Positions 36,093 to 45,953 are shown, counted from the first letter of the stretch. The stretch is 64,000 nucleotides of DNA from Flavobacteriales bacterium (GCA_016788205.1 JAEUTA010000026.1:1-64000); one strand, 5' to 3'. Translations and numbers: made by a program. The notes: a model not told the origin generated them from the sequence alone.

Positions 36093-36178
36093 CCTAAGAT
36101 CCGCGGACAGATCCGAGCCTCCCAGAACCGGCGCAACCTAGAAGTCCGATGGAGCGCCGAGATCCAGCCACCGACCTC

Positions 36179-37714
36179 CTACCTCCAGCCGCCACCCAAC
36201 GCCTGGTACACGTTCACCATGGCGTTCATGCGCTGCTTCTGCGTTTCCACCAGCTCGAACTTGCTTTCCAACGCATCGCGCTGCGTGAGCAGCACTTCCA
36301 TGTAATCCGCACGAGCGGAACGGAACAGGTTCGTGGAGATGGTGATGGAACTGGAGAGGGCATCCACCTGCTGCGCGCGCAGGTCGTAGCTGCTGCGCAG
36401 GTTCTGGATGTTCGAGAGCTGGTTCACCACTTCCACGTAGGCGTTCAGCACCGTGCGTTCGTAGTCGAACACGGCCTGCAGCTGGCGCGCATTGGCATTG
36501 GCGTAAGCCGCTTTGATCGCATTCCGGTTGATCAGCGGAGCGACGAGATCCCCAGCCACATTGTAGAGCAGGGAGGCTGGCGTTTCGGTGAGGTAGGAGG
36601 TGTTGAACGCGTTCAATCCGACACCGGCCGTGAGCCGCACGGATGGATAAAAGTTCGCTTTGGCCGACCTCACGTCGAGCTTGGCAGCGGCGAGTTCCAA
36701 TTCGGCCTGGCGAATGTCCGGACGATAGGCAAGCAACTGAGCAGGCACGCCGGCGTAGATGCTGTCGGGCACCAGGTTGGAGAAGGCCGACGAGTTACGG
36801 CTCACCGGCTGTGGGTAGCGACCGACCAGGAAATTGATCCGGTTCTCCACTTCCACGATGCGCTGCTGGATGTCGAACTGGTTGCTACGGTTCTTCAGCA
36901 CTTCGGCCTCGAAACGACGGACGGCCAACTCCGTGACTTTGGCCGCGAGCTTCTCCAGCTTGACGATCTCCAGCGCGTCCTGCTGGATGGCGATGTTGTC
37001 GCGCAAGATGTTCAGTTGATTGTCCAAGGCCATTAGTTCGTAATAGCTATTGGCTATCTCGGCCACCAGATGCGTAACCATGAAGTTCTTCCCTTCCACG
37101 GTGCCCAGGTACCGCATCATGGCGGCCTTCTTTGCGTTGCGCAGCTTCCTCCAGATGTCCAGCTCCCACGACAGGCGTGCGCCCACCATGAAGTCGGGCA
37201 GCGGCTCGGGGAATGCGCGCTCCTCCGTGATCGGCAGGTTGTGCTCCACCGCACCGTTGCGCGTGTATTCACCCACCTTCTCGGTGCCCGCTCCGGCCAC
37301 GATGCCGACGAACGGCAGGTATTCTCCCTTGCGTGCGCGCACCTCGTTCTTCGCCATGGCCACTTCCTGCAACACGATGTTCAGCTCCTGGTTGTTGGCC
37401 AGCGCACTGTCGATCAAGGCCTGCAGGTTCGGGTCGGTGAAGAAGGTCCGCCAAGGAACGGAGGCCGCATCCGTGGTATCGGTGGTGCTCGCGTATGTGG
37501 CCGGTGCGTTCTTCCGCGCTTCGCGCACTTTCAGTGCAGGTACGCAGGAGCTCAGAAGAAGTAGGAGTGCGAGGGAGAGAGTGTGCGAGGGTGTAAGACC
37601 GGCAATGCGCGTTACACGTGACGGGCCCGTCGATCGCACACCCTCTGGCTCTCTCTCACCTTCGCACTCTCGCACTCTACGGAGTTGAGCGGACATTTTG
37701 ATCTCAGTTGTCAT
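36179..37714 (-). CDS. Outer-membrane efflux channel, TolC/NodT-type lipoprotein
   Basis: A 511-residue outer-membrane factor for RND efflux. A lipobox LSSC puts the lipid-bearing Cys at residue 57. The two repeated OEP halves follow (about 95-290 and 300-500), with long periplasmic helices. The ATG at 37714 overlaps the pump gene stop (ATGA). The signal peptide is unusually long because the first about 50 codons lie in a short-word inverted repeat (37565-37677), which even encodes part of its hydrophobic core. The last codons contain another heptamer-like run around 36171-36191. It completes the adaptor-pump-channel set. Confidence 0.9.
   Translation of the reverse strand: MTTEIKMSAQLRRVRECEGEREPEGVRSTGPSRVTRIAGLTPSHTLSLALLLLLSSCVPALKVREARKNAPATYASTTDTTDAASVPWRTFFTDPNLQALIDSALANNQELNIVLQEVAMAKNEVRARKGEYLPFVGIVAGAGTEKVGEYTRNGAVEHNLPITEERAFPEPLPDFMVGARLSWELDIWRKLRNAKKAAMMRYLGTVEGKNFMVTHLVAEIANSYYELMALDNQLNILRDNIAIQQDALEIVKLEKLAAKVTELAVRRFEAEVLKNRSNQFDIQQRIVEVENRINFLVGRYPQPVSRNSSAFSNLVPDSIYAGVPAQLLAYRPDIRQAELELAAAKLDVRSAKANFYPSVRLTAGVGLNAFNTSYLTETPASLLYNVAGDLVAPLINRNAIKAAYANANARQLQAVFDYERTVLNAYVEVVNQLSNIQNLRSSYDLRAQQVDALSSSITISTNLFRSARADYMEVLLTQRDALESKFELVETQKQRMNAMVNVYQALGGGWR
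37565..37677. repeat. Short-word inverted repeat under the efflux channel signal peptide
   Basis: Inner arms GAGGGTGT/ACACCCTC (37587-37594 with 37638-37645) and outer arms around GAGTGCGA...GAGAGAG (37565-37580 with about 37651-37668) flank a centre holding the palindrome GACGGGCCCGTC (37620-37631). The minus strand shows eight-base words such as GAGTGCGA repeated twice at 37677-37662. Confidence 0.65.
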
Positions 37715-40700
37715 GCTTTCTTGCGTTTCAACAGTTCCTTCAGGCGCTTCCGCATATCGCGCATCTCGTCCTTCGCGGTGCTGCCTTCCTCCGCGCTGCG
37801 CACGAACTCCTCGGAAACGGGTTCGTCACGCTCCTCGTTCAACAGCTTGCGGCCCTTGATCAGGTTGGCGAAAACGTAGTACAAGCCGGGGATGACCAGT
37901 ACACCGATCAACGTACCGACGAGCATGCCGCCCATGGCCGAAGAACCGATCGTGCGGTTACCGATGGCGCCGGCACCGCTCGCGATCACCAAGGGGATCA
38001 GACCCGCGATGAAGGCGAACGAGGTCATCAGGATCGGACGGAAGCGCGCTTTCGACCCTTCGATGGCGGCTTCGAAGACCGTTGCACCAGCACGTTGTCG
38101 TTGCACCGCGAACTCCACGATCAACACCGCGTTCTTGCCGAGCAGACCGATCAACATGATGAGGCCGATCTGTGCATAGACGTCGTTCGCCAGACCCATC
38201 GCCTTCAGCATCACGAAGGATCCGAAGACACCGACCGGCAACGAAAGGATGACCACCAAGGGCAGCACGAAACTCTCATACTGCGCGGCCAGCACGAGGT
38301 ATACGAAAATGAGCACCACGGCGAAGATGTAGATGGCTTCGTTCCCACGTCGTGCCTCATCATACGAGAGACCCTCCCACTCGATGTCGTAGCCGCGGGG
38401 CAAGGTCTGCTTGGCCACTTCCTGGATGGCGTGAATCGCATCACCGCTGGTGAAGCCTTCCGCCGCTAGACCACGTATGGCGGCCGAGTTGTACATGTTG
38501 TACCGCGTGATCTCGTTCGGCCCAAGACGTTTCTCGAAGCGCATGAACGCGGAGTACGGCACCATATCTCCTTCCTCGTTCTTCACGAACAGACCGGTGA
38601 GGTCCGACGGGTAGCGCCGATACTCCGGTGCGGCTTGCGCATACACCTTGAAGAAGCGCCCGAAGCGGATGAAGCCCTGCTCGTAGGTGCTGCCGATGAG
38701 GATGTTCAGGTTCTCCACGGCCTTGCCGATCGACACGCCCTTCTGCATGGCCACCTTGTTGTCGATGATCATCTCGTACTGCGGATAGTTCGCCGCGTAG
38801 AAGGTGAAGAGGCCCGCGAGCTCCTTACGTTCACGTAGTGCATCCATGAAGGCGTTGTTGATGCGTTCGAACTCGTGGTAGTCGGTACCGTTGGTCTTGT
38901 CGATCATCCGCAGCGAGAACCCGTCGGAGCTACCAAAGCCAGGTACGGCGGGCGGCTCGAAGTATTCGATCACCGCACCGAGATCCTTGGTCTTCTCTTC
39001 CAGTTCCTCCATCACTTCGTGCACGTTCTTGTCGCGATCATGCCAAGGCTTGAGGTCGATCAAGCAGGTGCCTGCATTGGATCCGCGGCCTTCGGTCATG
39101 ATCTCGTAACCGGCCAGCGACGACACGGATTCCACCTCGGGGATCTCGGCACAGATCTTCTGCAGGTCGCGCGCCACCTCGTTGGTGGTCTCCAGCGTGG
39201 AGCCCGGCGGCGTCTGGATGATGGCGTAGATCGTACCCTGATCCTCGCTGGGGATGAAACCTGCAGGAAGCACCTTGTCCGTGACGTAGATGCCCACGCA
39301 GAATGCACCGAGCAGACCGAACGTGACGACGCGGCGGGCGACGGTGCGGTTGAGGATGGCGACATAACGACCGGTCAACTTCTCGAATCCTCGGTTGAAG
39401 GAATCGATGAAGCGATCCATCAACGACTTCTTCCTGTGTGCCTCAGCATGCGGCTTCAGGATCATCGCGCAAAGCACCGGTGTGAGTGTGAGCGCCACGA
39501 TGGCCGACAGGATGATCGAACCCGCCATGGTGATGGAGAACTGGCGGTAGAACACGCCGACGGGTCCCGTCATGAACGAGATGGGGATGAACACCGATAC
39601 CATCACCAACGTGATCGCGATGATGGCGCCACCGATCTCGCCCATCACTTCTTTCACCGCAGCGTAGGGTGTGAGGTGATGGTTGTCGTGCATCTTGGCG
39701 TGGACGGCTTCCACCACCACGATGGCATCGTCCACCACGATGCCGATGGCCAGCACCAGGGCGAAAAGCGTGATCAGGTTGATGGACAATCCGAACAGCT
39801 GCATGATGAAGAAAGCTCCGATCAGCGACACCGGTACGGCGATGATCGGGATCAAGGTGGAGCGCCAATCACCAAGGAAGATGAACACCACGAGCGCCAC
39901 CAGGATGAAGGCATCACGCAACGTGTGCAGCACCTGTTCCATGGAAGCGTCGAGGAAGGTCGACACGTCGTAGCTCACCTTGTAATCGATGCCCGGCGGC
40001 ATGAATTCGGCCTGCTCCTTCAGCTTCTCCTTCACCTGCTCGATCACCTCGCTGGCGTTGCTGCCCAGCGTTTGTTTCAACACGATGGATGCCGATGGCT
40101 GACCATCCAGGTTGGAATAGATGTCGAAGAACTCACTGCCCAGCTCCACGTCGGCGATGTCGCGCAGCTTGATCATCTCGCCCTCCTCGTTGGCGCGGAT
40201 GATGATGTTCTTGTACTGTTCCGGCTCGTTGAACTGGCCTTGGTAGATCAGCACGTATTCGAGCGATTGCGCGTTGATCCCGGAGCTCTGTCCCAAACGG
40301 CCGGGCCGAGCGATCAGGCTCTGTTCCTCCATCGCCTTCATCACCTCTTCCGCAGAGATGTTGTAGGCCCGCATGCGATCCGGTTTCATCCAGATACGCA
40401 TCGCGTACTTGCGGCTTCCGAGGATCTGCGCCTGCGCCACACCGGGGATCCGCTGGATCTCGGGGATCACCGTGGTGAACGCATAGTTGTAGAGGAAGAG
40501 CTCGTCCGCGTCCTTGGCGTTGCCGTAGAGGTTCACGTACATGAGCATGCTGGGCTGCACGGGCGTGATGATCACACCCTCGCGCTGCACGAGCAATGGC
40601 AGGTTGGGCATCACCTGATCCACGCGCGTTTTCACCCGCACCACCGCCTCGTTCGGGTCGGTACCCGGTTCGAAGATCACGCGGATAGTACCCTCACCGG

Positions 40701-40953
40701 CGCTGGTGGCATCGGATGCGATGTAGCGCATGCCCTGCACACCGTTGATCGCTGTTTCCAGCTGGATGATCGTGCTTTTGGTCAACACATCCGCGCTGGA
40801 GCCGGGATAGGCGATGAAGATGTTCACCGTCGTGGGCGCGATCTCCGGGAATTGCGCGGTGGGGAGGCTCTCGATGGACAACAAGCCCATGAAAACGATG
40901 AGCACCGAAATGACGATGGCCAGTACCGGCCGATGGATGAAGTTCCTGAACAT
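37711..40953 (-). CDS. RND efflux pump, HAE1 (AcrB-like) family
   Basis: A 1080-residue inner-membrane proton-driven exporter with twelve helices and two large periplasmic loops, the full length of the family. It begins MFRNFIHRPVLAIVIS. The proton-relay acidic pair is in GIVVDDAIVVVE on helix 4. The C-terminus is a charged cytoplasmic tail (MRKRLKELLKRKKA) slightly longer than usual. Partners are the adaptor (23 bases upstream) and the outer-membrane channel (overlapping downstream). Substrate range cannot be read from sequence; the HAE1 features point to hydrophobic organic molecules, not metals. Confidence 0.95.
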   Translation of the reverse strand: MFRNFIHRPVLAIVISVLIVFMGLLSIESLPTAQFPEIAPTTVNIFIAYPGSSADVLTKSTIIQLETAINGVQGMRYIASDATSAGEGTIRVIFEPGTDPNEAVVRVKTRVDQVMPNLPLLVQREGVIITPVQPSMLMYVNLYGNAKDADELFLYNYAFTTVIPEIQRIPGVAQAQILGSRKYAMRIWMKPDRMRAYNISAEEVMKAMEEQSLIARPGRLGQSSGINAQSLEYVLIYQGQFNEPEQYKNIIIRANEEGEMIKLRDIADVELGSEFFDIYSNLDGQPSASIVLKQTLGSNASEVIEQVKEKLKEQAEFMPPGIDYKVSYDVSTFLDASMEQVLHTLRDAFILVALVVFIFLGDWRSTLIPIIAVPVSLIGAFFIMQLFGLSINLITLFALVLAIGIVVDDAIVVVEAVHAKMHDNHHLTPYAAVKEVMGEIGGAIIAITLVMVSVFIPISFMTGPVGVFYRQFSITMAGSIILSAIVALTLTPVLCAMILKPHAEAHRKKSLMDRFIDSFNRGFEKLTGRYVAILNRTVARRVVTFGLLGAFCVGIYVTDKVLPAGFIPSEDQGTIYAIIQTPPGSTLETTNEVARDLQKICAEIPEVESVSSLAGYEIMTEGRGSNAGTCLIDLKPWHDRDKNVHEVMEELEEKTKDLGAVIEYFEPPAVPGFGSSDGFSLRMIDKTNGTDYHEFERINNAFMDALRERKELAGLFTFYAANYPQYEMIIDNKVAMQKGVSIGKAVENLNILIGSTYEQGFIRFGRFFKVYAQAAPEYRRYPSDLTGLFVKNEEGDMVPYSAFMRFEKRLGPNEITRYNMYNSAAIRGLAAEGFTSGDAIHAIQEVAKQTLPRGYDIEWEGLSYDEARRGNEAIYIFAVVLIFVYLVLAAQYESFVLPLVVILSLPVGVFGSFVMLKAMGLANDVYAQIGLIMLIGLLGKNAVLIVEFAVQRQRAGATVFEAAIEGSKARFRPILMTSFAFIAGLIPLVIASGAGAIGNRTIGSSAMGGMLVGTLIGVLVIPGLYYVFANLIKGRKLLNEERDEPVSEEFVRSAEEGSTAKDEMRDMRKRLKELLKRKKA

Positions 40954-40976
40954 GGCTCAGTGATGTGTTAGGCCGA

Positions 40977-42077
40977 TCACTCAGCGTAGAGGTCCAAGTG
41001 GCGAACGATCGAATCCGGTGTCACGAACTCGTAGTCCACATTGTCCTTATCCTTCACCTTCCGCAGGCCTTCCAAAAGGAACTTATCATCCTTCTTCAAC
41101 CCGTCCGTTACCACGAAGAGGTGTTGTAGTTCCGAGCCGACCTCGACACGCGTGCTATGCAATACGCTATCCGCACCGATCACGTAGACATAGCGGTGAT
41201 CCAATACTTCGAAGGTGGCCTTCTGCGGGATGATCAGCACGTTCTTCAGCGCCGACTCCATCAGGATATTGCCCGTCTCCCCGTGGCGAAGAAGGCCTTG
41301 CGGATTGGGGAAGGTGGCCCGGAAAGCGATGTTCCCCGTGGTGTTGTTGAAATCGGATTCGATGGCCGTGATCTCACCTGGTTGATCGAAGATCTCGCCG
41401 TTGGCCATCTTCAATCGCACTTCCGTTCCATTACCCGCGAGCGCGCTCTTCTGGTAAGCCAGGTATTCCGTCTCGGGTACGTTGAAATAGACCCACATCG
41501 CGCTGTTATCGGAGAGTTCGGTGAGCAGATCGCCATCATCCACCATACTGCCCTTCCGCACATGCAAACGACCCATGATGCCGCCGAAAGGCGCTCGCAC
41601 TTCGGTGAATCCGAGGTGGGCGTTCGCCATGGACAGCTTCGCTTTGGCCTTCGCCAGATGGGCTTTCGCCATCGCAAGCTCATTCGGAGAGACTACGTTG
41701 CTGTCTGCCAGCGACTTCGTGTTGTTGTATTCGATCTCCGCGAACTCAACCTCAGCCCTTGCCTTGTCCACTTCGGCCTGGTATAGGATGGGCTGGATAC
41801 GGAACATCAACTGACCTTCCTTCACGTGCTGGCCTTCATCCACGAGGATCTCCTGCAGGTAGCCTTCCTCCAATGCACGCAGCTCGATATGTTGTTCGGA
41901 ATGGATCTGGCACACATAATCGCGGTGCACGATGGTGTCGGCAAGTAACGGGGATGTGGCCGGGTAGTGTCCGTGCTCGTGACCTTCGTGCTCTTCGTGG
42001 TGCCCTCCGCAGGCAGCTAGCATCGCTCCCAGGAGGAAAAGCACGCCGCCCATTCGCCAACGCGTGGAAGGTGTCAT
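40977..42077 (-). CDS. RND efflux adaptor (membrane fusion protein) with His-rich N-terminus
   Basis: A 366-residue periplasmic adaptor of the AcrA/HlyD type. The lipobox LAAC puts lipidation at Cys23. Directly after it come GGHHEEHEGHEHGH (24-37), six His with acidic residues, an unusual metal-binding-looking stretch. The lipoyl/biotinyl-like half-motifs (GYLQEILVDEGQHVKEGQLMF and GIMGRLHVRKGSMVDDGDLL) flank an alpha-helical hairpin at about 90-150. Barrel and membrane-proximal domains follow. The start at 42077 is chosen for its lipoprotein signal; the open frame upstream gives no signal. It is the first gene of the efflux operon. Confidence 0.92.
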   Translation of the reverse strand: MTPSTRWRMGGVLFLLGAMLAACGGHHEEHEGHEHGHYPATSPLLADTIVHRDYVCQIHSEQHIELRALEEGYLQEILVDEGQHVKEGQLMFRIQPILYQAEVDKARAEVEFAEIEYNNTKSLADSNVVSPNELAMAKAHLAKAKAKLSMANAHLGFTEVRAPFGGIMGRLHVRKGSMVDDGDLLTELSDNSAMWVYFNVPETEYLAYQKSALAGNGTEVRLKMANGEIFDQPGEITAIESDFNNTTGNIAFRATFPNPQGLLRHGETGNILMESALKNVLIIPQKATFEVLDHRYVYVIGADSVLHSTRVEVGSELQHLFVVTDGLKKDDKFLLEGLRKVKDKDNVDYEFVTPDSIVRHLDLYAE

Positions 42078-42312
42078 GTGCGTGTTGCTTGATGCCGTGC
42101 ATGACCTGTTGGTCGGAGCAGGGTCCTTGGAAAGAACCATCTTGAACATATTCGAATGAATGAAAGGAGTGAGGAACGCCGGGCGGACCGGTGGAGCGAG
42201 ACCCATATCGGTGTCGTGCTCGGAATGTCATGCGCCGAAGGGGCATCGTACGCACCATGGTGGCGGCCAACGGCACGACCCACCAGCCCGGCTTACCGGG
42301 CGCCAGACCACA

Positions 42313-42618
42313 TTACGGAGCGGAGGGATGCAGCCCCGAAACGGGCAACAACCACGGGCCTGCGCGCTCATCCTTAACGGGACGCGCCACCATCGTCGAT
42401 TCCAAGTGCGGGCCAAGGATCAGCGTCAGGATGTACAGAGCGCTCAACTCCAGATCGACATGTACATCGAGTTTACCTTCCGCATCTTTCGTACCTAAAC
42501 TGATCAGTTCAGCAACAGGTGCGGTAGCACCTGCGCGCAAGGTGACCGGAAAGCAGAACTGCAAGCCCAGCATGACCGTGCATGCGAGCAAGAGGTTCTT
42601 CATCCGGAGGCGTTCCAT
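42313..42618 (-). CDS. Small secreted protein of unknown function
   Basis: About 101 residues from ATG 42618, or 96 from ATG 42603. A good signal peptide (KNLLLACTVMLGLQF, then a cleavage region at about RAGA) precedes a short mature part with an acidic segment and no known motif. A -7-like TACGTTCG lies upstream on the same strand at 42649-42642. It is 235 bases upstream of the efflux adaptor, so it may lead that operon or stand alone. The last third (around KDERAGPWLLPVSG) is low in structure. No function is proposed. Confidence 0.5.
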   Translation of the reverse strand: MERLRMKNLLLACTVMLGLQFCFPVTLRAGATAPVAELISLGTKDAEGKLDVHVDLELSALYILTLILGPHLESTMVARPVKDERAGPWLLPVSGLHPSAP

Positions 42619-42947
42619 GGTAGATCGGGCCTTAGCGGCTGCGAACGTAGAATGATACCAGGACGCAGGTAAAGGACTTAACAAGAATTTATCAAGCGGG
42701 CACGAGACCGTGGAACCAGGCCTGCCGATATCCCGGCCCGGGTATCGATGCGTGGGCCCTGCCGGACGTACGCGATCGGGAGCCAATGTCCACCTGTGAC
42801 CTGGCTGTGCAGGGGAAGCGACCTGCCCCCCCTTAACCCTGTCCGGCGAATTCGCGTAACCCGAACGGGCGGCACGCTGACCCAGGAGACGGACCGGGTC
42901 GGCATTGGCCTCCTAGGCCCGGATCCCCGATCTTTGCGCCCTTGCCC
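42619..42947. other. Divergent intergenic region without a gene
   Basis: 329 bases between the small secreted protein and the CotH-like gene. It holds the minus-strand -7-like element (42642-42649), an AT-rich patch at 42676-42692 with TTAACAAGAATTTATC, and a plus-strand promoter-like pair (TTG 42905-42907, 21 bases, GATCTTTG 42929-42936) just before the gene at 42948. I see no convincing open frame or RNA. Confidence 0.5.
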
Positions 42948-45900
42948 ATGCTCCAACGCACGATCATCCTTCTTCTCTTCACCGGAGCGTCCATGGCCGC
43001 TTCCATTCAGGCACAGGTCGTCATCAACGAGGCCAGCAGCCGCAATGCGCACACCATCGCCGATGCCGCCGGTAACCACCACGATTGGGTGGAGCTCTAC
43101 AACGCCGGAGACAATGATGTGGATCTTGCTGGATACACCTTGACGGACGACGCAGGCGAGCCCGGGCAATGGACGTTCCCGAGCGTCGTACTTCCGGCTC
43201 ACGGCCATCTCGTTGTGTTCTGCAGTGGCGAGGATCGTGACGCGGTGGAGGGCATGACCGCGGTGGCGCACATCACGGACTTCGCACCGGTGGATGGCTG
43301 GAACGACCACACCCTGAGCACACCCTTCGCATGGGACGGGACATCCAATCTGGTGATCCAAATGTGTGCATTGAAAGGCACGGGCACCGGACTGCTGAAC
43401 GCCGTATTTCGCCAGACGACCACGTCCTTCAACTCCAGCGCAAGCGGCCTTTGCCAAGACCCCTCACGCACCTGCGCTTTGGAATACGGCGACCTGTTGC
43501 AGCGTAGACCGGTGATGCGCGTGAACGGGCAGACCATCGGCAGCTTCAACTGGATGAACTCTTTCGTGCAGCTGCCAGCACCCTATGCCAACTGGTCCGG
43601 TGGTGCGAAGCATGCGTTCCTGATCCGCGCCTCGGAACTTCTGGATGCGGGGCTTTCCGCAGGTAGCATCACCAACTTGAGCTTTGACGTGGTGGACACG
43701 CACGATGCCACACTGGATCAACTCGACATCTTCATGACGGAGACCGTGGAGGATGAATTATCGGCCAGCTTCCGATCGACCTCTCCGGGGAACGAATTGC
43801 ACACCAACTTCAAACTCGGCCGTAATGGTGAGACCGTGTACCTCTATGCACCCGGGCTTTCGCTCGTGAACAGTTTGTACGTACTGCAAGGAGCTCCGGA
43901 CCATAGCAACGGGCGATCGCAGGATGGCGGAACGGATAGTGGATTGTTCATCAGTCCCACACCAGGGTCCCCCAACGGAGCAAGTCCCTCCTACCCCATC
44001 TATGCCCTGGCCCCGCAGATCTCGGCAGCGTCCGCACTCTCCCAGGACCCTATCCTCGTCAATATCACCCAGAACAATACGCCACCCAGCGAGATCCGCT
44101 ACACGTTGAACGGTAGCGAACCCACGGAGAGCTCCTTGCTCTACACCGGACCGCTCACCGTGAACAGCTCTTCCGTGGTGAAAGCGCGGGTGTTCAAGGT
44201 GGGCCGTGCTCCCAGCGCAGTTGTCTCCGCATCCTACCTCATCGATGTGCACCACACCACACCTGTGATCTCCGTGGTCACCCCTCAAAGCGGCCTTTAC
44301 GGACCCGACGGCATCTTTACGAACTGGCAACGCGACGACGAGATCCAGGCGCACGTGGACTATTTCGGTACCGATGGTGCGTTGCTCTTCTCCCAGTTCT
44401 CCGGCATGCAGGTGGACGGCGGCCTTGGAGGAAGCCGCGGCTGGCCCCAACACTCCTTCCGGCTTGAATTCGACAACGATGCCCTGGGGGATGGGCGCGT
44501 TAACCTGCCCTTGATCCCCGATAGACCATCGCGGGCACGGTACAGCCGTATCTACCTGCGCAATGGCAGTAACCAGTACCAGATACTACCGCACAAGGAT
44601 GCCGCACAGGTGAAGATGATGGCAGGTGCGACCAATAGCTACTATGCTGCGTGGACGCCGGTCACCGTATACATCAATGGCGCATACTTCGGCTTGTACG
44701 AACTGCGCGAGAAGTTCGATTCCGAGTATTTCCGCACGTTGGAAGGTGCCGACCCCGATTCAGTGGACCTGCTTTCACTCAGTGCTTGGAGCGGAAGCAT
44801 GCTGCGACCCACCGAAGGAGCAGTGGATCCGTTCTGGGTCGATGTTTCCGCCTTTGGACTGATGGACCCCGCACAAGAGAACTTCTGGGACCTGCTGGAT
44901 GCGCGGTTCGACCTGACGTGGTACACCGACTACATCATCGGCCAGCAATGGATGGGTACGAAGGATTGGCCGGTGAACAACATCAAGGTGCAACGCTCCG
45001 ACGCGACCGATATGAAGTGGCGTTTCTGCACCATTGACCACGAAGTGGCCATGGCCCCCAACGGCCAATCGGACCATACGTTCAACGCATTGAACTACAC
45101 GGCATCGCAGCTGGTGGAGATACCCTACACACGGCTGTGGCAGGTAGGCGTCACCAACCCGCGCTTCCACGACCATTTCATCAATCGCTTCGCGGATGTG
45201 ATGAACAGCGCGTACTTGAACGACCGTATCCTCGGCATCGCACAGGAAGCGTACGACCTTACACGTCCGGAGATGGGCCTTCAATTCCAACGCTGGAGCA
45301 GCTCGGATACGGTGGTAGCGCTCAATACGTACGCCGACAACCACCTGGCCTTCCTCGCCGATCTGGAACAACGTACACCGGTCATGCGCGACCACATCCA
45401 GGCCTTCTTCGGTCTGCCGCGCCAGTTGGATGTCACATTGGACGTGGCGCCCGTGGGCACGGGCAGTATCCGTATCAGCACACTGCACCCCGAGGCCTAT
45501 CCCTGGGAGGGCGTCTACTTCGACGGAGTTCCCGTGCGGATCGAAGCTGTAGCCAACAGCGGGTATCAGTTCAGCCACTGGACGGCCAATGGGCTTGTGG
45601 ACGATGTTTCGGACCCGCTTTTCTTCGATACCCTTACGGCCAATTCCGCACTCTTCGAGGCGCACTTCCTTCCGGAGATCACCACAGCGGTCGCTGATCA
45701 CGCCCGCGGCTATTTCAGCCTCCATCCGAATCCGACAACGTCAGAGGTCTTCATCTCCGACCCCGCGTTCGATATGGATCAAGCCGGCTATCAAGTGGTG
45801 GATCTGAGCGGTCGTGTGGTGATGGAAGGTGTTCTTCAACAAGCACATGACCGGGCCCGCATCGGGACGGGCGCACTCCCGAACGGCTCCTATCGCCTGC

Positions 45901-45953
45901 GCATCATCACGGCGGATGGAACATCCTCTTCCCGCCCTTTCGTGAAACTCTGA
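42948..45953 (+). CDS. CotH-kinase-like secreted protein with lamin-tail domain and T9SS tail
   Basis: A 1001-residue surface protein. After a signal peptide (1-23, ending IQAQ) comes a lamin-tail-like domain (about 24-140, WVELYNAGDNDVDLAGYTL). A middle region leads to a chitobiase C-terminal-type segment (about 365-430, IRYTLNGSEPTESSLLYTGP). A CotH-kinase-like domain covers about 440-800, with YINGAYFGLYELREKFD and TIDHEVAMAPNG. A type A T9SS sorting domain ends the protein (SLHPNPTTSEVFI onward). Other CotH proteins are atypical kinases that phosphorylate secreted proteins; activity here is inferred. ATG 42948 is chosen over an in-frame TTG six bases upstream. Confidence 0.88.
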   Translation: MLQRTIILLLFTGASMAASIQAQVVINEASSRNAHTIADAAGNHHDWVELYNAGDNDVDLAGYTLTDDAGEPGQWTFPSVVLPAHGHLVVFCSGEDRDAVEGMTAVAHITDFAPVDGWNDHTLSTPFAWDGTSNLVIQMCALKGTGTGLLNAVFRQTTTSFNSSASGLCQDPSRTCALEYGDLLQRRPVMRVNGQTIGSFNWMNSFVQLPAPYANWSGGAKHAFLIRASELLDAGLSAGSITNLSFDVVDTHDATLDQLDIFMTETVEDELSASFRSTSPGNELHTNFKLGRNGETVYLYAPGLSLVNSLYVLQGAPDHSNGRSQDGGTDSGLFISPTPGSPNGASPSYPIYALAPQISAASALSQDPILVNITQNNTPPSEIRYTLNGSEPTESSLLYTGPLTVNSSSVVKARVFKVGRAPSAVVSASYLIDVHHTTPVISVVTPQSGLYGPDGIFTNWQRDDEIQAHVDYFGTDGALLFSQFSGMQVDGGLGGSRGWPQHSFRLEFDNDALGDGRVNLPLIPDRPSRARYSRIYLRNGSNQYQILPHKDAAQVKMMAGATNSYYAAWTPVTVYINGAYFGLYELREKFDSEYFRTLEGADPDSVDLLSLSAWSGSMLRPTEGAVDPFWVDVSAFGLMDPAQENFWDLLDARFDLTWYTDYIIGQQWMGTKDWPVNNIKVQRSDATDMKWRFCTIDHEVAMAPNGQSDHTFNALNYTASQLVEIPYTRLWQVGVTNPRFHDHFINRFADVMNSAYLNDRILGIAQEAYDLTRPEMGLQFQRWSSSDTVVALNTYADNHLAFLADLEQRTPVMRDHIQAFFGLPRQLDVTLDVAPVGTGSIRISTLHPEAYPWEGVYFDGVPVRIEAVANSGYQFSHWTANGLVDDVSDPLFFDTLTANSALFEAHFLPEITTAVADHARGYFSLHPNPTTSEVFISDPAFDMDQAGYQVVDLSGRVVMEGVLQQAHDRARIGTGALPNGSYRLRIITADGTSSSRPFVKL

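Noticed and set aside
38875..40971. A 698-residue open frame antisense to the RND pump
   Set aside because: It is rich in His, Asp and Gln as expected from reading high-GC coding DNA backward, with no family motif, and the pump on the other strand is complete.
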